64,000 nucleotides of DNA from Collybia mongolica (Eukaryota > Basidiomycota > Agaricomycetes > Agaricales > Clitocybaceae), in the NCBI GenBank assembly GCA_013420905.1, contig JAAXNY010000009.1, forward strand, positions 992,001 through 1,056,000. The letters are read 5' to 3'. The position numbers and the translations under genes are program-made. Below are positions 22,368-33,948 of this stretch, one piece after another. The notes under the pieces were generated by a model. That model had not been told where the DNA came from, ran no database searches, and was given only the letters and a program-made list of their open reading frames with translations. Positions within the stretch are counted from its first letter, which is position 1; each line of letters starts with the position of its first letter.

Positions 22368-23322
22368 TTTTTTTTTTTTTTTTTGGTCCTATAATAATAT
22401 TAAGCGCATGTGGGTTTGACCCAGCTACATGTGGGCATAAACACCTATTACCACTAAGTAATCTGTAATGAGCCATCAGGGTGGAGCTGTACACTAAGTT
22501 GCTCTCCAGGTCATATTATGGGTCTAGACTGAGGATACCTGCAGTCCAACGGTATTGTACTGTACCATGTCTGAACCTCCCAATGCCTTAAAGGTTTGCC
22601 TTCACTTGTTGGGGCATGGTCCCCTCCCTTCACATTGGTGCCCCATTCCACTCCCCCCCTGGTATTTTCAGGGTGCCCTGGAAACCCATTACTCCCCCCC
22701 AGTGTCAAAGATAAATGTCCAAACTAAATGAATGACCTGTACCTCAAACCTGCTCCCCCTCTCCTGAATCCCCCCTATTACTTTCCCCCCTGTTCCACAC
22801 CGCTCTCCCAAAGCGATGACTCCCCTCAAAATGAGGCCGCCAAATCCCACCATTGGTTGATAAACTGGCATTCTCCCCAAGAGGTGTGCTCTGTGCAGGG
22901 ACAGTAGCTGATCAGGGGCCAGACCCCTTCCTCCTTTTGTGTTTGGGTGTAGTGGTTAAGCAAGTACAAATAAATTGTCGAGAATGTTGGCGGTGACACT
23001 CCCTAAGGATCTGTGCGAAGCAGAGTACTAGAGTTGTGGTGTCCTTGTGTGGCCTGGTAGTTGATGAGGTGGATGTGAACGGATTAGTGAAGCCCCCAGT
23101 ACAGGCAAGATGAGATGACCCTGCAGATAGTCAGGATCAGCTCTGATAAGTTAAAAATTTGGATATAGTATAAAAGGATGGTGGCCCAGGCCGAAAGAGT
23201 GGTCTGATGAAAGGTGATGTCGATTAGGGATGAGGTGTTAGGTAGTTTAGGGACAACCTAGTGCAGGAGGGACGAATTCCCACGGTCGGATGGTGGTGGT
23301 AAAAGATCAAGAAGCGTCTGTG
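22368..23322 (-). mobile_element. Non-LTR-type retroposon insertion with poly(A) and 15-bp TSD
   Basis: A 955-bp insert is bounded by the same 15-bp word GTACTTTGATTAATT at 22353-22367 and 23323-23337. Its left end is an 18-base T run, so it lies on the minus strand with a poly(A) tail. Long variable target duplications plus a poly(A) tail mark target-primed insertion (LINE, SINE or processed transcript). No long open frame is present and no LINE domain was found, so it is non-autonomous or truncated. Its first ~110 bp (23213-23322) are also at the outer end of the right inverted arm. Confidence 0.7.
22386..22500 (-). other. tRNA-like segment next to the poly(A) tail
   Basis: On the minus strand, ACTTAGTGGTAATAGG resembles a pol III A box. 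About 30 bases on, GCTGGGTCAAACCC resembles a B box (GGTTCAAACCC type), just upstream of the A-rich tail. This could be a tRNA-derived SINE portion. No cloverleaf could be folded convincingly by eye, so it is not called a tRNA gene. Confidence 0.35.
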
Positions 23323-23563
23323 GTACTTTGATTAATTAAATTAATAGGGGGAATGATCTGAGGTTATATTTTGTAAGCTTGGAGTACTTAGTAAGTTCAG
23401 GTGAAGGGGGCCCAAAGGCAAGCTCTTGAGAGTAATTCAGCATGGCATTAAGGAACCAAAGGATTATGCTATTACTATTATTAAAATATTGCTTGAGCAA
23501 GGCTGTAAGATGCATGGGCAAAAAGAGTAGTATATGTGGTTGATAAAAGAATGGATGTATCAA

Positions 23564-26500
23564 CTATGTATGTACTGAAGATAAGGAATGACATCGATCA
23601 ATAATTGACCACTTTCCACGATCCATAATGCGACCAATCACACATTCCACCTGGTTGAGATCAACACATTCTATAGATCCTAGGTCTTTGTAATAGTTCA
23701 AGTAACAATAATCAGTTGCTGCTTCTGATATCTTGACCTGCCTGATAACTGCATAAATGAATGATTCTGCCTCAATCCCCTCTCTTGGGGATGCTGGGAT
23801 ATCAACAACAAGAAAACAATGGAGTTGCCTGAAAAACTCTCACAGCTCAAACTCGGATCTTCGGGACCTGCAATGTGCAAATTTATCAACCTTGAGTTGT
23901 TACTGGGGTTTGTATGAGTCAGAGTATGTCAAAAAAATCAGAAATGCATAATATACCTTGACAAATGACATATCATGGCTGTCAGACCTAAGCAGAAGAA
24001 GCTTGTGGGCATGCATAGTATCACTGCCCTCCAGGTGGTATACTCGGCTGTATTGATGGAATTGCGTCACTTGTGGTATAAGCTGTTGAATCACTGATGG
24101 GGATTTCTCAAGGCAGGTAGCCAATGTTGCTGTGAGCACCATCCATAGGGAACAAGAGAGGCTTGCTGCAGGTCCTTTTGGTGGGGTGAGGACGTGTAAT
24201 GGATCTTAACTATAATTATTGAAGGACTCCATAGTATGATAAACAATGTACATTCATCTAATTTGAAATCCTGATCATGGGACTTTGCAGGTAAGACCTG
24301 AAGTTTGCCTTGTAAATTGTAGAGAAGAGTTATGTATGCCAACTGGGCACATGAGGTGATATAGTTATTGATGCTCGCATAAGGAAACCCTCGGCTCTTG
24401 ACATGGCAGAGGATATCACCACAGTAGCACTCCATTGGAAATGCCCAATAGGCCCAGACCGGACCCATGGCCCTGACAGTTGGTGCAATATGGAGTAGTG
24501 CATGAATTGTGAGGGGGCAAGTCAATATGCGCAGTGGGTCATATTTATAATATAGGCTGTTAATATATATATCAGAAAATGACCTCTGGGTTGCGAGAAG
24601 TGCTTACTGCTCATACACCTCGACCCAATCCTGAAACCCCCTTTCAAGCTCATCTATTTGATTTTGTGTAATTTCAAATTGGAGGCAAATTGTTAACAGT
24701 CTAACTAGTTTAATAAAGTGCTTATAGTATTGGGGATGTACAAATCGGCCTTTAAGGAGAGTTGGTGTGATGTAAAATGTCCAGACTGAAATTGTTTATG
24801 CAATCATATTAGACCTCTCTGATGCAATATTAGGAACCCTAGACCCAAACGCCACTGGAGTAGTACTCCCTGCATCTGCAGTGGCTTCTCCAATAGCCTC
24901 CCATATGGTTGAGGATAATACATAGCCTTTGTCATTGTGGGGAAGATCTTTGAATTTTCCAGTCCAAAGCCGAATTAAGTTCGGGATGAGATTAGATCAT
25001 ATAAGATGCATGAAATCATAAGGGAATGAGGTAGGAAAAGATAGTGAACTCAGTGTACTGAGGAGTGGAATACCCTTGATGCCATATTTAGTTGCAAGGT
25101 GTTCAGACTCTGCATCAGTTACAGCAAACTGGACTTTTTTTGCTTGTTCAATGAATGACAAATGAGTTCGTAGTGGAAGTTCTGATGCATTGTATTGTTC
25201 TTGTGGCTGTGGAAAGCCATCACAGCACAGCGGAACATAATGGGTTGTCACTTGTGAGGATGGGGCATGGATGCCTTTGATGGTGCACATTCTGCAAGGA
25301 TAGATGGCATTGTGACCCTTCATTCACATGACCATGGAAACTGTGAGTATATCACCAAAGACAACAATTAGAAATGCTCAGAGAAGGAATATGGATTCAG
25401 TCAGAGCATCGAAGGCAGAAACACCAATCTTGAGCTGTAGTAATTCTTGAACTACAGGCCACAAGAAGGAATCCATATTGTAGGGTTTCTTCGGCCCAGG
25501 AATTGACCCAAGTGGAATGATGTTTGCCTTGAGCATTTGATCTTCAGGAGGAAGGTTGTAGTTAAATAGAATTAATGGCCAGGCAGTTTTGTTACAGCGC
25601 TTGAAAGGACCAAAACCGTCCGTCGATAATCCCAGTGCTACATCGCGGGGATCTGAGAAGAACCATATAGGGAGTTCTTCATCGCCAATTGTAATATAAG
25701 TCTCCTGGAGTAATTGATAATGTGTACCATCAAAAATATCAGTCATTTTTGTTGGGATATGTTTGTGCTTAGACCGATATATTGCATCTTCCTGGCTTGA
25801 GCATGGCTTGAGACCATGGCGCGGAGTTGGGGGATGATAGGGAGATATTCATAATAGGAGAGGGGTGTTTTTCCATCAGCTTTGTAGCGATCCTTATTGC
25901 ATTTGGGGCACTGTATAAGGGTTTTGTATGGCCCAGTGTAACACACACATGAGGAGGTGCAACAGTCATAATGTACTGGCTGAAAACCGGAAAGAAACTA
26001 GATTTGTTTCTCTGTGTTCTTCAAACTGTTGGCTGACAGCTCAGGAAGAAGATAACAAATTTTGTTGTAAGCTTTATGAGTGAGGCCTTCTTCAATTTTG
26101 ATGGTATAGAGACAGAGGATTTTTAAGTCACTCTTGTCTAATACTTCCTCTATGAGGATATGGATCAGAGAGTGTTTTGAAGGACCCGAGTGGACACACC
26201 TAACCACGAGGCTTCCTTCAAAAACCCCTTGCCAAGAAGATCCCACACTGAGATACCCTCTAACCCAGGCTCTGCACTTGGCATTTCATTATCACTACCG
26301 TCTTCCTCAAGATACTCATTGCTGTCAATAGAACCCTCACTGTCCGTGTCATCATTAGTATCCATATTCCGCTTGTTTCCCTCATCCTCATCCTCCTCGC
26401 TGCTCTCGTCACCTTCTCCAGGGATGAACTGTCGAGTAGGATCAGGCCCCCATCTTTCCTTGCCAATTTTGTCGAGATATGCTGCAATACGATGAGAGCG

Positions 26501-26959
26501 GCATGGATTAGATAACCCATAATGGTCTTCATGGTGCGGCATGGCTGATGGTGGTGATAATTCACAAGAGTGAACATTTGATGGTCCTGCCTTGTTATCC
26601 GTTGGATAGTCAATGGGGACTAATTGCGATTGGGGGTCCTCAATGTGCATGTTCTCCTCCCAGTCAGCATGAGCATGACTCTGGGATTGTTGATTGGTGG
26701 GCGGGTGGAATCCAGAGTTCAGTAACCTTTGTTGGGCAGGTGTAGCACGTCCTATAATTTGTTACTTCATGGTGCGGCCTGAAGACTTCTTTCAAGGGGC
26801 TTTACTCTTAGCTGTTGAACTTGTTACCAGGAGATTGTTTTGCTCCAGAACTGCTGCAGTGAGATTCGAGCGCCCTTTGCCAAGTAGGTGCCATGCTTCA
26901 GTCTTACAGTGAAGTCTCTCGCCACAGCCACACATGCAAAGGCGTCGTTTATTGCCCAT
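23564..26959 (-). pseudogene. Plavaka-family transposase relic, left copy
   Basis: Plavaka is a CACTA-related DNA transposase family expanded in mushroom-forming fungi. The start MGNKRRLCMCGCGERLHCK lies at 26959. Recognisable blocks in order are MTDIFDGTHYQLL, WFFSDPRDVALGLSTDGFGP, TAWPLILFNYNLPPE, IPGPKKPYNMDSFLWP, MKGHNAIYPCRMC, FPYDFMHLI and, near the end, ECVIGRIMDRGKW. The reading is broken by frameshifts and by stops after ESIFLL and DFMHLI, identical to those in the right arm. The ancestral gene was therefore dead, or intron-rich and then decayed, before the duplication. Terminal inverted repeats were not found. Confidence 0.88.
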
Positions 26960-27354
26960 GGTGTCTAAATGTCTTAAGTATATAAATAGATTAGTGAGAG
27001 ATAATGAGTTGTGAATGGCCAGACGCACCAAGGTTAATGTTCAGAACCTCACCACACCCCGCTATCGTTGTTTCTGATGTACAACCCAATCCTAATGGGC
27101 AGTACCCCACCGTTTGATATGGCCCTCCCCAATGAACACCTTGATGAAGTGGCGGAACACCGTCATGCACACCTGCAACAATGTTCCTAGGTTTCCTACT
27201 TCATTTAATTATTAGTCAATGTATTCCTTTCAATAATGATCATGTTCAAATTGTATTGAAGTTCTTATTATGACTACATATTCTATATACTAACTAATAG
27301 AAATTTGTATTGACTTATCAAGGGTCTATGAGGAGGCATATCAAATAGATGGTG

Positions 27355-27613
27355 TGTTAAAGGTGGAAGCCTAGAGCTGGAGTCCTGAGTAAGAAACTAG
27401 TATATTCACTAATATAAGTGAGTACTAACCTGGAGTCCTGAGTAAGAAACTGGGGACTCCAGAATGAGCTACTCTACACCTATATACCTGTAGGAACAAT
27501 AGTAGAGTACAATAAACAATGGAACAATAGAACAATAGAACAATAGAACAATAGAACAATGAAAGAAGCAAAACAATACCAAGCTAAGCTATATATACAG
27601 GTCAATTCTAACA
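27355..27613 (-). repeat. LTR, family B
   Basis: The 259-bp unit has ends TGTTAAAGG...TTCTAACA on the plus strand; forward orientation is minus. A (GAACAATA)n-like microsatellite lies inside. The flanks TGGTG and CATCC do not match, so the junction is recombinational. The mirror copy is 49182-49432, eight bases shorter. Confidence 0.85.
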
Positions 27614-28680
27614 CATCCAGACCAAGTGCACACTGTACATCAATGCACAAAAGGAGGCAAAGAAGCCCAATGGGACTTCAAATGGTGGCAAAAATAAAGG
27701 CAAAAAGAGTCCAAGGAGGAATCCAAGGACAAAAAGGACAAGGCACAGGACAATGCCTCTGATGAGGATGTCACAGAATATGCTGGAAATGCAAGTACCT
27801 CCCTCCCAGATCATTCTGATCTGTCTGGCCCACTGCAACTAGACGCTGACTTCAATTGGCTTCCAGACTCTGGGGCCTCTTCACATATGACCCCACATCG
27901 CAACTGGGTGCATAATTATCGCCCTCATGTTGTACCAATCAGGCTGGCAGACAATAATGTGATATATTCAGCTGGGGTTGGGACAGTTGTGTTTAATCCT
28001 GTAGTAAAAGGGCAGAATCTGCGTCCAGTGGAGTTCACTAGAGTCCTACATGTACCTAGGCTTCGGAACAACCTCCTCTCTATCCTATACCTCACCAGAG
28101 CAAAAGGTTTCAAGATTGTGATTGACAGTCAAGCATTGTGGTTCAGACTCAAGAACTCATCTCAGGCCTTGTTCTCTGCCACAATCAAGTTCAACAACTG
28201 TGCCCAGCTTGATGGAACAGTCCAATGCATTTCAGAGTATGCTAATGTTGCCTCTACCCTTCCTCTGGACTTGTCCTTATGGCACAGAAGACTGGCTCAC
28301 CACAATTATGCAGTGGTTAAGACTATGGCTAAACAGGAATTGGCAACAGGCATGGACATGAATTCTACAACCAAGCCAGATCCTATTTGTGAGGCTTGTC
28401 TGGCAGGCAAAATGAAGTCCAAATCCTATCCCTCTACTGGAAATCGTGCTACACAGCCCCTGGAACTCATCCACAGTGACTTGCATGGTCCTATGACTAC
28501 AAAATCGCACTCTGGAGCACTTTACTGGATTACCTTCATAGATGATTTCTTGGATTTCAGAGCAGTGATGGCACTCAAGGAAAAGTCTCAGGCATTCCAG
28601 GCATTCCAGAAGTTCAAGGCTTATGCTGAGAACCATTGGAAGGACAAGGGCTACACTATTAAGACATTGCAGGATGACAA
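27614..28680 (+). pseudogene. Copia-B gag-pol fragment, 5' portion (left arm)
   Basis: It begins within the Gag zinc knuckle (the second half reads QTKC), directly after an LTR-B, so the leader and most of Gag are missing. A stop/frameshift follows. The frame is then open through the protease motif LPDSGASSHMTPH and the integrase HHCC domain (WHRRLAHHNY ... CEACLAGK) to TLQDD, where element A1 inserted. It continues at 34343. Confidence 0.88.
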
Positions 28681-29069
28681 TGTTAGAACTGACCACATGC
28701 ATCTCCATACACAGCCTTATGCTGTTTCTGTCACCCCTGATCCACCTGATCCTTATCAGATGGTTATCATGATCTGGTGACTATTGTCTCTATTGTTCTT
28801 GATCTCTTGGCATCTGACCAGATGACCAGATGCTGATCACTATCATACCAGATGATCAGATCCTTATCATCTTCTTATTGTTCTTATTGTCTTTACTCTC
28901 CTTATTGTTCTAGCACATATATATAGGAGAGTAGATAGTCCTGAAGTCCCCAGTTACTTACTTCGGACTTCAGGTTAGTACAGCTTCTGTTTGATCAATA
29001 AACCAGTTACTTACTTCGGACTTCAGCTGTTGGCTGTCACAGACATCCCTGCACCTTCCTATTCTAATA
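28681..29069 (+). repeat. 5' LTR of copia A1
   Basis: The TATATATAGGAGAG promoter box near 28917 is followed 20-30 bp on by the stem CCTGAAGTCC/GGACTTCAGG (28940-28974). A direct repeat of its 3' arm (AGTTACTTACTTCGGACTTC) occurs further down, and AATAAA lies at about 28998. The R region therefore probably starts at or near the stem. Confidence 0.92.
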
Positions 29070-29089
29070 GGTTATGGGCCCCGCGCTCT
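29070..29089 (+). promoter_or_regulatory. Primer-binding site matching initiator tRNA-Met anticodon arm
   Basis: Directly after the 5' LTR, GGTTATGGGCCCCGCGCTCT is complementary to the anticodon stem-loop and D-stem side of eukaryotic initiator tRNA-Met (..GCGCG-GGGCCCATAACC..) rather than to a tRNA 3' CCA end. Drosophila copia is known to prime this way from a 5' half-tRNA of the initiator tRNA. The same site is found in A2 at 43944-43963 on the minus strand. Confidence 0.75.
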
Positions 29090-29464
29090 AACAGCTCTAG
29101 TTCAAGTATCCACTCCATTGCTGCCTATATACAGTCTCTGTTTCGCATTTTTGCCTTTATAGTGTTGTGCTCCCCCTCTAGTTACAAGGGCATCCAACTT
29201 TTGGGACCATACTCTTCAGTGGGTTGGTTTTCATCCTACCTAGGAAATAACCCAGTAATCATCCTGGTGCTCCTGGAGGTGCTACAATTGGGATTGCTTA
29301 TTAGTTACAGTAGAATACTCTCAGCACTCACTTCCTGCACACACTCCTGAAGGCTCAGCTGTGGAACCCTGCCTTTTGTTGTTACAAAGGACCTTGGTTG
29401 TATTCCTGGTTGATATAAACCCTGCTCAGAGTCTCTATCCCATCTCCAAATTTCGCTTTTTTCA

Positions 29465-32400
29465 ATGTCTTCCCTCACTAAACCCACCTTTCCTCTCCTC
29501 AATGACTACAACTACACTTCATGGGCTGGTGATATGGCTGCCTGGCTTCGCTCCCAAGGCCTCTGGAGGATTGTAGATGGCTCATCTAAACAGCCTACTC
29601 TGTCCTCACCTCCCACTCTGGAGCAGCTCACTGCTGTTGATGCCTATCTTCAGAAATCAGACAAAGCTGCTGGTCACATATTCTTAATGGTGGAGCCATC
29701 TCAGAAGATCCATTTCAACAAGATCACTGATGATCCCATCAAGATGTGGACTGCCCTTGAAGCTGTGCACATGCAGAGGCGTCCGGGCACCAGATTCAAT
29801 GCCTATGACGATTTGTTCTCTATCAGGAAGCAAGAGGAGGAATCCTTGCAGAGTTTGATGAACAGAGTTGAGGAATCCATCTCCACCATTCAAAATTTGC
29901 GCCCTGCCAGCTTTACTCTAGCTGAACTGGATGCTGAGCTCGCTTCTATGGCTTTGATCAGAGCCCTTCCAGAGGACTACAGTGCTTTTGTCTCCACACT
30001 CTTGATGAAGGACACACTGGACGGGGCTACAGTGCATCAAGCCTTTGTCACAGAGGAGACCTCTCGTCGTCGTCGGGCTTCTGACCAGCTAGCAATGGCT
30101 GCCAGCACTCCAAAGCTCTCTTGTGACTTCTGTGGCAAGACTGGCCACATTATGGCCAAGTGCTTTGCATTTGAAGCTGCACAGAAGAGGGCCAGAGACA
30201 ATGCCAAGCAGCAGACTACTGGCAACAACAAGCCCAGGCAGAGAAAGCGAAATGAGGGTGCTAATAAGGCACAGGAGCACAAGGACACTTCCAATGATGA
30301 TGACCCCAAAGTAGAATTTGCTGGCAATGCAAGTACTCGTCTCCCTGATCATTCTGATCTTTCCACTCCACTCCAGCTTGATGCTGACTTCAATTGGCTT
30401 GCAGACTCAGGGGCCACTTCTCATATGACCCCTCATCGCCATTGGGTCCGAAATTATGCCCCCCATTGCGTCCCAATCAAGCTAGCAGACAACAGCATCA
30501 TTTATTCAGCTGGAGTGGGCACTGTGGTCTTCAACCCAGTTGTAAGAGGAAAGAATCTTCAATCTGTAGAGTTTACCAGAGTCCTGCATGTACCCCAACT
30601 CCGAAATAACCTCCTCTCAATCCTATATTTAACAAGAGTCAAAGGCTTCAACATCTTTGTTGATAATCAGGCTTTGTGGTTCAGATTGAGGAAGGACAAC
30701 ACCAACTTGTTCTGTGCTTCCATTAATGCAAATAACTGTGCACACTTGGATGGAACAGTGGAACCCATTTCGGAGTATGCAAATCTCGCTTCCACCCTGC
30801 CCCTTGACTTCTCCCTGTGGCATCGACGCCTTGCACACCATAATTATGCAGATGTGCGCAGAATGGTCAGAGAGCAATTGGTAACAGGAATGGATGTCAA
30901 CTCATCTCAGAAGCCAGATCCCATTTGTGAACCTTGCCTTGCAGGCAAAATGAAGTCTAATCCCTTTCCCTCTACTGGGCATCGTGCAAAGGAGCCTCTG
31001 GAACTCATTCACACTGATCTGCATGGGCCTTTACCAGTCAAATCCCATGCTGGTTCACTCTACTGGATGACATTCATTGATGACTGCACTGATTTCAAGG
31101 CTTCTGTGCCACTGAAGCGGAAAAGCCAGGCTCTATATGCATTCCAAGTCTTTAAAGCTCATGCAGAGAACCACTTCAAAGACAAGAAGATCAAGGCCAT
31201 GCAGGATGACAAGGGGGGAGAGTACATGTCCAATGAGTTCATTAAATTCACAGACCTGTGTGGCATTGAGAGAAGGCACACTACTCGCAACAGACCACAG
31301 CAGAATGGTGTTGCTGAGCGAGCCAACAGGACCATGGCAGATGACATTACTGCTATGCTTACTGAGTCCCACCTGCCTGCATCATTTTGGGAGCATTGTC
31401 TGGCTGCACACATACATGTCTGGAATCGCATTCCTACCTCTGCTGCACCACAGACACCACATGTTGGTTGGTATGGCACCAAGGCTGATGTTGGACACCT
31501 CAGAGTCTGGGGGTGCACTGCATATGTGTACATTCAGAGGGATAAGCGCAAATCATTGCAGTCCCACATGGAAAAGTGTGTATTCATTGGGTATCCTGCT
31601 GGGTACAAGGGATGGTTGTTTTACAATCCTACCACCAAGAAGACCATTATTTCTGAGAGAGCTGAATTTGATGAGCGCTACTTTCCTGGTTTAAGGCAAC
31701 CACTTCGCACTAGTGCCCCTCCTCCACCCCACCCCATTGTTAACCTTAAGGTCAAGCCAGCTGAGGGTGATGAAGGCTTGGAATCAGGCTCTGGACCTGA
31801 TTTTGGGGGGGATGATGATGAATCTGCAGATATGCCAAATCTTGCTCCAAAGCCAAATGCTACCATTAAACATGAGAATGCTCCTGCTCCCGCCCCTGCC
31901 CCTGCTGCTCCTGTCCGACCACGTGGTCGTGCTCCTCGCAATGCCCCCTCCAATGCCTCTCCAGCACGCACTCGTGCACGCTCTCACCAGCCCTCATCAG
32001 CTCCATCTAGCTCCTCTCAAAATCACAATCCTCCTCGCCTCCAGCACACTGTGAATGTCCCTCCTATCAATCCTGCAAACTACCCACTTCCAGGCAATGA
32101 TTATGATCCTGACCTTGATGAATCTGAACCATTGAGAAGGTCAGCTCGGTCTGTAAGGCCCCCAGGATCATGGTGGGTTGTCTCAAGGGACTCTCCTGCC
32201 ATTCCTGAAGACAGTGATGAGGAGGTCAACTTCACACTTGGAGAACTTGATGAGGATGGCTACCAGGACATTCACTTTGCTGGTGCTGCTACTGGACCTG
32301 GTCCAGATCCTAGGACTTGGAAAATGGCAATGAAATCCAAGGATGCAGACAAGTGGCAGGCTGCAGCTGATGAGGAGATTGACTCCCTGGTCAATAACAA

Positions 32401-33859
32401 CACCTGGGATGTTGTTGATCTCCCTGAAGGCAAAAAGGCAATTGGATCAGGTTGGGTGTTCAAGGTCAAGCGCAACTCAGATGGCACATTGGAGCGATAT
32501 AAGGGCAGACTGGTGGCCAAGGGCTGTGGACAACGTCCTGGAATTGACTACAATGAGGTCTTTGCACCAACTTTCCGCCCTGCAGCTCTTAGGCTCATTC
32601 TTGCAATTGCTGGTATTGAGGACATGGAGTTGAGAGCAGTGGATATCACCTCTGCTTTTCCCAATGGTGATCTTGAAGAGGACATCTATATGCGTCCTCC
32701 TGAGGGCTATGACTTTGGTGGCAAGGTGCTCAAGCTCAAAAAGTCGCTTTATGGCTTAAAGCAAGCTGCCAGGCAATGGAACAAGAAGCTACACACCACT
32801 CTCAGTGGAATGGGATTCAAACGCCTTGAATCTGACCGCTCTATCTACCTGTATGTCAAGGGAGAGGTCAAGATCATTGTCCCCATTTACATTGATGACA
32901 TTACACTTGCTTCGAAATCCAATGCTGCCATTGACAGGACCATCAAAGAGCTCTCTCAGCATTTCAAACTTCGTGATCTTGGCCCCACTCAGTTCTTGCT
33001 TGGTGTAGAAGTCATTAGGGATCGTGCAAAACGCTCTATTGCACTCTCTCAGCGTCAATACATTGTTGATATGCTTGAGAGGTATGATATGACAACCTGC
33101 AACTCTGTCAGCACGCCATTGCCTCCTGGTATTGTGCTCAGCAAGGACATGTGCCCGAAAACCGATGCAGAAATTGAGGAAATGCAAAATGTGCCCTACC
33201 TCAGCCTAGTTGGTTCACTCCAATACCTTGTAGGAATGACTCGGGCTGATATGGCAGCTGGTGTATCCAAGCTTGCTCGTTTTAACTCCAATCCTGGCCC
33301 CAAACACTGGGCAGCTGCAAAGCACATGCTCAGATATTGCAAAGGCACAATGGATTACAAGCTGCAGTACAAGGCTAATGGTCTACCCCTGGAGTTCACC
33401 TCCTACTGCGATGCTTCCCATGCTGATTGCCCAGATACTGGACGCTCCACTGGTGGCTATGTGACTATCTTGGGTGGAGGAGCTATTGGCTGGAGCAGCA
33501 AACTGCAGACATTTGTGACCCTTTCCACAACTGAAGCAGAATATGTTGCTGCTGTTGAAGCTGGCAAGGAGATTCTCTGGATGCGAAATTTGATGCATGA
33601 AATGGGATATACAGTCAAAGTGTCATCACCTTTGATGATTGACAACTTGTCTGCCCTGAGTGTTACCAAGAATCCAGAGCACCATGGGCGCATGAAGCAG
33701 CTTGATCTCCGCTTCTTCTGGCTTAGAGATCAGGTTGAGAATGGAGTCATTGTCACCCACCACATTCCTGGTACTGCACAGGTTGCTGACATCCTGACCA
33801 AAGCACTTCCCCTTGCAAAAGTGAAGTTCTGCAGAGAAATGATGGGCATTGCACCATAA
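29465..33859 (+). CDS. Copia A1 Gag-Pol polyprotein, intact
   Basis: A single 1,464-aa frame. Order: UBN2/Gag-like region (start MSSLTKPTFPLLNDYNYTSW), CCHC knuckle CDFCGKTGHIMAKC at 220-233, aspartic protease DSGATSHM with D314, integrase zinc site H453/H458 or H459 with C488/C491, and integrase catalytic D518, then D581 or D582, and E618 (a D-35-E spacing from 582). The reverse transcriptase follows with KARLVAKG-like and YIDDI (D1144, D1145), then RNase H with YCDASHAD (D1316) and STTEAEY. The polymerase order integrase-RT-RNase H defines copia. Gag and Pol are fused without a frameshift, so processing is presumably by the internal protease. It is identical to the product of A2. A Pro/Ala-rich linker follows the integrase. 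Confidence 0.97.
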   Translation: MSSLTKPTFPLLNDYNYTSWAGDMAAWLRSQGLWRIVDGSSKQPTLSSPPTLEQLTAVDAYLQKSDKAAGHIFLMVEPSQKIHFNKITDDPIKMWTALEAVHMQRRPGTRFNAYDDLFSIRKQEEESLQSLMNRVEESISTIQNLRPASFTLAELDAELASMALIRALPEDYSAFVSTLLMKDTLDGATVHQAFVTEETSRRRRASDQLAMAASTPKLSCDFCGKTGHIMAKCFAFEAAQKRARDNAKQQTTGNNKPRQRKRNEGANKAQEHKDTSNDDDPKVEFAGNASTRLPDHSDLSTPLQLDADFNWLADSGATSHMTPHRHWVRNYAPHCVPIKLADNSIIYSAGVGTVVFNPVVRGKNLQSVEFTRVLHVPQLRNNLLSILYLTRVKGFNIFVDNQALWFRLRKDNTNLFCASINANNCAHLDGTVEPISEYANLASTLPLDFSLWHRRLAHHNYADVRRMVREQLVTGMDVNSSQKPDPICEPCLAGKMKSNPFPSTGHRAKEPLELIHTDLHGPLPVKSHAGSLYWMTFIDDCTDFKASVPLKRKSQALYAFQVFKAHAENHFKDKKIKAMQDDKGGEYMSNEFIKFTDLCGIERRHTTRNRPQQNGVAERANRTMADDITAMLTESHLPASFWEHCLAAHIHVWNRIPTSAAPQTPHVGWYGTKADVGHLRVWGCTAYVYIQRDKRKSLQSHMEKCVFIGYPAGYKGWLFYNPTTKKTIISERAEFDERYFPGLRQPLRTSAPPPPHPIVNLKVKPAEGDEGLESGSGPDFGGDDDESADMPNLAPKPNATIKHENAPAPAPAPAAPVRPRGRAPRNAPSNASPARTRARSHQPSSAPSSSSQNHNPPRLQHTVNVPPINPANYPLPGNDYDPDLDESEPLRRSARSVRPPGSWWVVSRDSPAIPEDSDEEVNFTLGELDEDGYQDIHFAGAATGPGPDPRTWKMAMKSKDADKWQAAADEEIDSLVNNNTWDVVDLPEGKKAIGSGWVFKVKRNSDGTLERYKGRLVAKGCGQRPGIDYNEVFAPTFRPAALRLILAIAGIEDMELRAVDITSAFPNGDLEEDIYMRPPEGYDFGGKVLKLKKSLYGLKQAARQWNKKLHTTLSGMGFKRLESDRSIYLYVKGEVKIIVPIYIDDITLASKSNAAIDRTIKELSQHFKLRDLGPTQFLLGVEVIRDRAKRSIALSQRQYIVDMLERYDMTTCNSVSTPLPPGIVLSKDMCPKTDAEIEEMQNVPYLSLVGSLQYLVGMTRADMAAGVSKLARFNSNPGPKHWAAAKHMLRYCKGTMDYKLQYKANGLPLEFTSYCDASHADCPDTGRSTGGYVTILGGGAIGWSSKLQTFVTLSTTEAEYVAAVEAGKEILWMRNLMHEMGYTVKVSSPLMIDNLSALSVTKNPEHHGRMKQLDLRFFWLRDQVENGVIVTHHIPGTAQVADILTKALPLAKVKFCREMMGIAP

Positions 33860-33948
33860 AGCAAATGATTTTCTTTCTATTGTTTCATTAGGTAGTTATT
33901 CTTTTTGCATACTTTTCTAGTTTAGAGATGCATCAGATCAGGGGGGTG

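Noticed and set aside
22386..22500. A functional tRNA gene
   Set aside because: Only A- and B-box-like words are present; no cloverleaf, and it adjoins a poly(A) tail.
27541..27762. MKEAKQYQAKLY-type frames at LTR-B copies as genes
   Set aside because: The common start is LTR-B sequence reading out into whatever lies next to it, so the proteins differ after the LTR end.
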